A stretch of DNA of 54,293 nt. Origin: Myxococcaceae bacterium (GTDB lineage: Bacteria; Myxococcota; Myxococcia; Myxococcales; Myxococcaceae). This document shows positions 50,304 through 54,293 of the stretch, piece after piece. Position 1 is the first letter of the stretch, and each line of letters starts with the position of its first letter. Below the pieces are notes generated by a model that saw only the letters and a program-made list of their open reading frames with translations, was not told the origin of the DNA and did not search any database. The stretch lies in NCBI GenBank assembly GCA_019694575.1, contig JAIBBR010000016.1, forward strand, positions 1 through 54,293. The letters run 5' to 3'. Both the position numbers and the translations under genes were made by a program.

Positions 50304-53300
50304 ATGACGATTCATCGTTTGGGCCTTCTGTTGGTCACGCTTTTCGTTTGCTCGGGTTGCCCCGGCCGACATGACCCTGTTTGTGGCGACGGCAAGGTGG
50401 CAGGCAGCGAAGCCTGCGACGACGGTAACCAGATAAATGGCGATGGCTGCGAAAACGACTGCACGGTGACTGGTACCAGCGCCCGTTGTGGCGACATGCA
50501 CGTCGACGCCAGCGAAGCCTGCGACGACGGCAACCAGATAAATGGCGATGGCTGCGAAAACGACTGCACGGTGACTGGTACCAGCGCCCGTTGTGGCGAC
50601 ATGCACGTCGACGCCAACGAAGCGTGCGACGACGGCAACCAGGTCAATGGAGACGGCTGCGAAAACAATTGCACCGTCACCCACGCGCAAGTGGTGACGT
50701 GCCCCCACGCCAACATGCCTGCGCCTGCGATGGGCACGTGCAACGTCACCCCGGGTGGAACAGAAAAGCTCTTTACCGGCGTGGTGCTCGCTCCTTCGCA
50801 GGTGCTTTTGGGCGGGCAAGTGTTGGTCGACGCCAATGGCAAAATCACCTGCGTGGCCTGCGACTGCTCGCAAGCCGAGGGTGCAGCGGCGGCGACCCAA
50901 GTGCAGTGCCCCAAGGGGGTCATTTCGCCGGGGCTCATCAACAGTCACGATCACATCAGCTTTCAAAGCGCTCCCCAACCGCGCACTGACGAGCGCTACG
51001 AGCACCGGCACGACTGGCGCGTACGAGACCATGACGGCCACACCCAAATCAGCAGCGGTGGCAGCTCCTCGGCGGCGATGATTCACTGGGGAGAGCTGCG
51101 CCAAGTCATGGCGGGCACCACGTCGATTGTGGGCGCCACTTACGGCGCCAATTCAAATGCGGGCCTCTTACGCAACCTCGACTCGTCGGGCGGGCAAGAG
51201 GGCTTGAACGAAGGCGCCAAGGGCGTGCTCTCTGAAACGTTCCCGCTGTCTGACCAGTCAGGCGCAGAAATCGTCTCGGGTTGTGGCTACCCGAGCGTCG
51301 ACACGCCGTCAGTCATTCCCCCTGACTCGGCGTACCTGCCGCACATCGCTGAAGGCATTGAAGCGTCGGCGCTCAACGAGTTTCGCTGCCTTTCGTCGAC
51401 CATGGGGGGCGGGCAAGACGTGATGACGCCGCGCACCGGCGTGGTGCACGGCATCGCGCTGCGGGCGGCTGACGTGGGCACCATGGCCACCCATCAGGCT
51501 TCGCTGGTGTGGTCGCCCCGCTCGAACGTTTCGCTCTATGGCGACACCGCCGCGGTTCCGCTTTACCAGCGGCTGGGAGTGAAAGTGGCGCTGGGCACCG
51601 ACTGGACCATCAGCGGCTCGATGAACTTGTTGCGCGAGCTCAAATGCGCCGACAGCTTGAACCAAACCCGGTTCGCCGCGGTGATGAGCGACGAAGCCTT
51701 GTGGAAAACAGTCACTGCTTCGGCCGCCGACGTGACGCAAACCGCTGAAAAAATCGGCCGGCTCGAAGTGGGCAAAGTGGCTGACTTGGCCATTTTCAAG
51801 CAGCAAGGCACCACCACCCACCGCTCGGTCATCGACGCCAACGCCGAAGACGTGGTGCTCACCCTGCGTGGCGGCAAGGCGCTTTATGGCGACGTGAATG
51901 TGGTCAACGCGCTGGCGGCGGGCTGCGACGCGCTCGACGTGTGCGGCAGCGCCAAAGCGGCCTGCGTGCAGAGCGAGCTCAACACCACCCTGGCTGCGCT
52001 CGACACCGCCAGTGCCAATGCCCGCCGCTACCCGCTCTTTTTCTGCGGAGCCCCCACCAACGAGCCTTCATGCGTGCCCGAGCGCGCGGCGAGCAATGTG
52101 AAGAACGGCTCTACCCCGTACACCGTAGCCACGGCGACGGGCGACGCTGACTTCGACGGTATTGCCGACGCACAAGACAACTGCCCGCACATTTTCAACC
52201 CCATTCGCCCGATGGACAACGGCAAGCAGGCCGACGCCGACACCGACGGCATTGGCGACGTGTGTGACGCCTGCCCGTTCAACATGGGTGAGGGCTGTAC
52301 GCTCTTCAACCCTGACGATTCAGACGGCGACGGCAAGGTGAACGCGCAAGACAACTGCCCTTCTGAAGCAAACCCCTCGCAAACCGACAGCGATATGGAC
52401 GGCACGGGCGACGCGTGTGACAGCTGCGCGGCTCCCAACCCGGGCGGCACGCCGTGCCCGTCGACGATTTACGCGGTGAAGGCGCCTAACAGCCCGTTGC
52501 TCAATCAGCACGTGTCGCTGGGGCAGGTGCTGGTGACTGGAATCACCGACACCGGTTTCTTCGTGCAGGTGCACCCGGGCGAGGGCGGCTTCACCAGCGC
52601 CGAGTACTCGGGCATTTTCGTTTACAAACCGATGCCGGGCGTCGCGGTGGGTGACCGGGTCGACATCGAAGACGCCACCCCCGTCGACTATTTTGGCCAG
52701 CGCGAGCTGTCGAATGTCACCAACGTCACCGTGTCGTCGACGGGCAATGCCGCGCCCGCCCCCGTGGTGGTGACTGCCGCCGAAGTGGTGAATGGCGGCA
52801 GCAAGGCCGTTACCCATGAAGCGGTGGTGGTGCAGGTGAACAATGTGTCGGTCACCAACCTGTCACCTGCACTGGGAGCGGGCGACCGCGCACCGGCCAA
52901 TGAGTTCGAAGTGACGGGCGGTCTGCGCGTCGACGACTTGTTGTTCTTGCTGACGCCGGCTCCAGCGCTGGGGCAAACCTTCGCAGCGTTGAGCGGCATT
53001 CTCACCTACCGCAACAACAACAATAAGCTCGAGCCGAGAAGCGCCGCCGACGTGCTCGAAGGGCCGGCGATTTTGACGGGTTTCTCGCCGTCGCCCGCCT
53101 TCATTTTTCAAGGCCAGACGGGAACCACCGTGCCCACACCACTGTCGGTGACCATTTCGCACCCTGAAACGGCCAATGTCACGGTGAACGTGGTGGCTGA
53201 CAGCGCCGACGTCACGGTGGCCAACGGCGGCATGGTGACGATTCTCGCGGGGGCGACCAGCGCGCCGCTTACGCTGACGGGGGTGAATGCCAACCCGATG

Positions 53301-54251
53301 GTGACGCTCACCGCCACCTTGGGCCCGTCGATGAAGACCGCCACGGTACGCGTGGTGGGGCCGGCCGAGACGCCGAAGTTGGTGTCACTCACTCCGGCCA
53401 CGGGCAGCGTGTTGCCGGGAGGCATGCTCACCTTGACCGCGACGCTCGACTTGCCTGCTCCCACTGACACGGTGGTGACGCTCGCGCTGTCTCCCGCGAC
53501 GGGCTTCGGGGCGGTGCCGGCGATGGTGACCATTCCCGCGAACCAGGTCTCGGCCACGTTCATTTTGGCGGCCGACCCGATGGCGATGGGCATGGGCACC
53601 GTCAGCGCGACGTTGGGCGCTGCCACTTTGACGAGCCAAGTGGGCGTGCAGTTGGTGACCACCCAGCACCTGGTGCTGAGCGAAGTGGCGGTGAAAGGCC
53701 CGGGCGGAGCGAGCGATGAATTCGTCGAGCTCTACAACCCGACAGCCGCGCCCATCGACATCAGCTTGTGGAAGATTCAGTACAAGAGCGCCGCGGGTGC
53801 TTTCTATGCTGACAAGGTGACGCTGCCCATCAACACCGTGGTGCCGCCTCGCTCGTATTTCTTGGTGGTGGGCGCAGGTTATGTGGGCGCGGTGGCGGGC
53901 GACCATGTGTACGGGCAACCGCTGGCCTTCGCGGGTGACTCGGGGCATGTGCGCATCGGTTTTCCCAACATGAGTACTGCCAAGGCCGACACCAATGTCG
54001 TCGACTGGGTGGGCTACGGCACGGCGGCCGACAGCCCAGAAGGCACCAGCAAGGCGCCGGCGGTCGCGGCTGGAAATATCGCCGAGAGCATCGAGCGAAA
54101 AGCGCTGCCCTCGTCGACGTCGATGACCATGGGCCCCATGGGAGCTGATGCCTTTAAGGGCAATGGTTACGATTCAGACAACAGCGGTGAAAACTGGGTG
54201 GTGCGCTCGGTGCGGGAGCCGCAAAACGCTGCCAGCCCAGTTGAGCCGTAA
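50304..54251 (+). CDS. chimeric surface lipoprotein: DUF4215 repeats, amidohydrolase, TSP3-like repeats, lamin-tail domain
   Basis: 1315 residues. Signal MTIHRLGLLLVTLFVCSGC with probable lipidation. DUF4215 Cys-rich repeats at about 27-131 (three units, CGDMHVDASEACDDGNQING type). An amidohydrolase domain at about 140-540 has the metal motif HDH (215-217), further His382 and His397, and GTDW with Asp433, so the TIM-barrel metal site seems intact. Thrombospondin type 3-like calcium repeats at about 610-710 (DFDGIADAQDNCPH, DSDGDGKVNAQDNC). Then beta-sandwich modules. A lamin-tail (LTD) domain at about 1122-1270 has LVLSEVAVKGPGGASDEFVE and ISLWKIQYK. It is likely outer-membrane or surface-exposed. 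The reaction is unknown; imidazolonepropionase-like enzymes are the nearest style. Confidence 0.88.
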   Translation: MTIHRLGLLLVTLFVCSGCPGRHDPVCGDGKVAGSEACDDGNQINGDGCENDCTVTGTSARCGDMHVDASEACDDGNQINGDGCENDCTVTGTSARCGDMHVDANEACDDGNQVNGDGCENNCTVTHAQVVTCPHANMPAPAMGTCNVTPGGTEKLFTGVVLAPSQVLLGGQVLVDANGKITCVACDCSQAEGAAAATQVQCPKGVISPGLINSHDHISFQSAPQPRTDERYEHRHDWRVRDHDGHTQISSGGSSSAAMIHWGELRQVMAGTTSIVGATYGANSNAGLLRNLDSSGGQEGLNEGAKGVLSETFPLSDQSGAEIVSGCGYPSVDTPSVIPPDSAYLPHIAEGIEASALNEFRCLSSTMGGGQDVMTPRTGVVHGIALRAADVGTMATHQASLVWSPRSNVSLYGDTAAVPLYQRLGVKVALGTDWTISGSMNLLRELKCADSLNQTRFAAVMSDEALWKTVTASAADVTQTAEKIGRLEVGKVADLAIFKQQGTTTHRSVIDANAEDVVLTLRGGKALYGDVNVVNALAAGCDALDVCGSAKAACVQSELNTTLAALDTASANARRYPLFFCGAPTNEPSCVPERAASNVKNGSTPYTVATATGDADFDGIADAQDNCPHIFNPIRPMDNGKQADADTDGIGDVCDACPFNMGEGCTLFNPDDSDGDGKVNAQDNCPSEANPSQTDSDMDGTGDACDSCAAPNPGGTPCPSTIYAVKAPNSPLLNQHVSLGQVLVTGITDTGFFVQVHPGEGGFTSAEYSGIFVYKPMPGVAVGDRVDIEDATPVDYFGQRELSNVTNVTVSSTGNAAPAPVVVTAAEVVNGGSKAVTHEAVVVQVNNVSVTNLSPALGAGDRAPANEFEVTGGLRVDDLLFLLTPAPALGQTFAALSGILTYRNNNNKLEPRSAADVLEGPAILTGFSPSPAFIFQGQTGTTVPTPLSVTISHPETANVTVNVVADSADVTVANGGMVTILAGATSAPLTLTGVNANPMVTLTATLGPSMKTATVRVVGPAETPKLVSLTPATGSVLPGGMLTLTATLDLPAPTDTVVTLALSPATGFGAVPAMVTIPANQVSATFILAADPMAMGMGTVSATLGAATLTSQVGVQLVTTQHLVLSEVAVKGPGGASDEFVELYNPTAAPIDISLWKIQYKSAAGAFYADKVTLPINTVVPPRSYFLVVGAGYVGAVAGDHVYGQPLAFAGDSGHVRIGFPNMSTAKADTNVVDWVGYGTAADSPEGTSKAPAVAAGNIAESIERKALPSSTSMTMGPMGADAFKGNGYDSDNSGENWVVRSVREPQNAASPVEP
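50382..50696 (+). repeat. three tandem 105-base repeats encoding DUF4215 modules
   Basis: Units at 50382, 50487 and 50592, each 105 bases (35 codons), starting at TGTGGCGAC. Copies 1 and 2 are almost identical in DNA from the EACDDGN codons to the following CGD, including the run AACCAGATAAATGGCGATGG; copy 3 has mostly synonymous differences. The exact codon phase shows these were copied as DNA. Confidence 0.9.
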
Positions 54252-54293
54252 GTCTTTGAATTTAGGTTTGAAATAAGGGGTAAGCAGCGGCGC

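Noticed and set aside
50382-50696. Regular direct repeats that could be mistaken for a CRISPR array.
   Set aside because: 105-base units with no unique spacers, and every copy is in frame as a Cys-rich protein module.

Overview
The window comes from a myxobacterium (Myxococcota, most likely the Cystobacterineae/Myxococcaceae side). The strongest marker is an mglB-mglA pair whose proteins are almost those of Myxococcus xanthus. Supporting signs are several AgmX/PglI-type TonB-like C-terminal domains, many TPR and coiled-coil envelope proteins, a membrane Ser/Thr kinase, DUF4215 Cys-rich repeats, and many lipoproteins. Base composition is GC-rich but GAA, TCG and TTC codons are common, so it is less extreme than Myxococcus itself. 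No insertion sequence, prophage or CRISPR array is visible, and no gene-free stretch exceeds 300 bases.

Left part (1-7.4 kb): a tRNA-Asn, a BsuPI-domain lipoprotein, then a tight plus-strand run: RsmB/RsmF-type RNA methyltransferase, LD-carboxypeptidase, class C beta-lactamase-like hydrolase, the murein-recycling ligase Mpl, a TlpA-like thioredoxin lipoprotein and an inositol monophosphatase. LD-carboxypeptidase plus Mpl points to muropeptide recycling.

Centre left (7.4-22.5 kb, minus strand): a short polysaccharide export lipoprotein (OPX) paired with an outer-membrane beta-barrel, then a long co-directional cluster ending at mglBA. Reading from mglB, this is MglB, MglA, a coiled-coil periplasmic protein, three large TPR proteins (translationally coupled), a small exported protein, an FHA-like/TM/TonB-like AgmX-family protein, a cytoplasmic coiled-coil protein, a stand-alone cyclic-nucleotide-binding protein and a small exported protein. 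It looks like a trans-envelope assembly encoded with the polarity GTPase and is the best candidate here for a little-described system.

Centre (22.7-28.4 kb, plus strand): divergent from mglBA is a coupled operon of a carboxypeptidase-regulatory-like barrel protein, a FecR-like lipoprotein, a Ser/Thr kinase whose periplasmic end is another AgmX-type domain, and an ICMT-like membrane methyltransferase. Next comes the replication/repair operon dnaX-ybaB-recR (minus strand). Its dnaX reading frame is broken exactly at the gamma/tau boundary, and a perfect 29-bp inverted repeat lies between ybaB and recR.

Right part (31.5-54.3 kb): an M28 peptidase, xanthine dehydrogenase xdhAB, a small unknown protein, remnants of a nucleotidyltransferase-type toxin-antitoxin pair, an enoyl-CoA hydratase with a 2,4-dienoyl-CoA reductase-like SDR, an NRDE/TANGO2 protein coupled to a YchJ-like SEC-C protein, and a minus-strand run of aminotransferase, two WYL regulators, FHA membrane protein and aconitase. 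After these come two small unknown proteins, an Old-Yellow-Enzyme-type oxidoreductase with a decayed iron-sulfur motif, and a 1315-residue chimeric surface lipoprotein (DUF4215 repeats, amidohydrolase, thrombospondin type 3-like repeats, lamin-tail domain).

All functional calls come from reading motifs by eye. No database search was run, and locus names from M. xanthus are quoted from memory.
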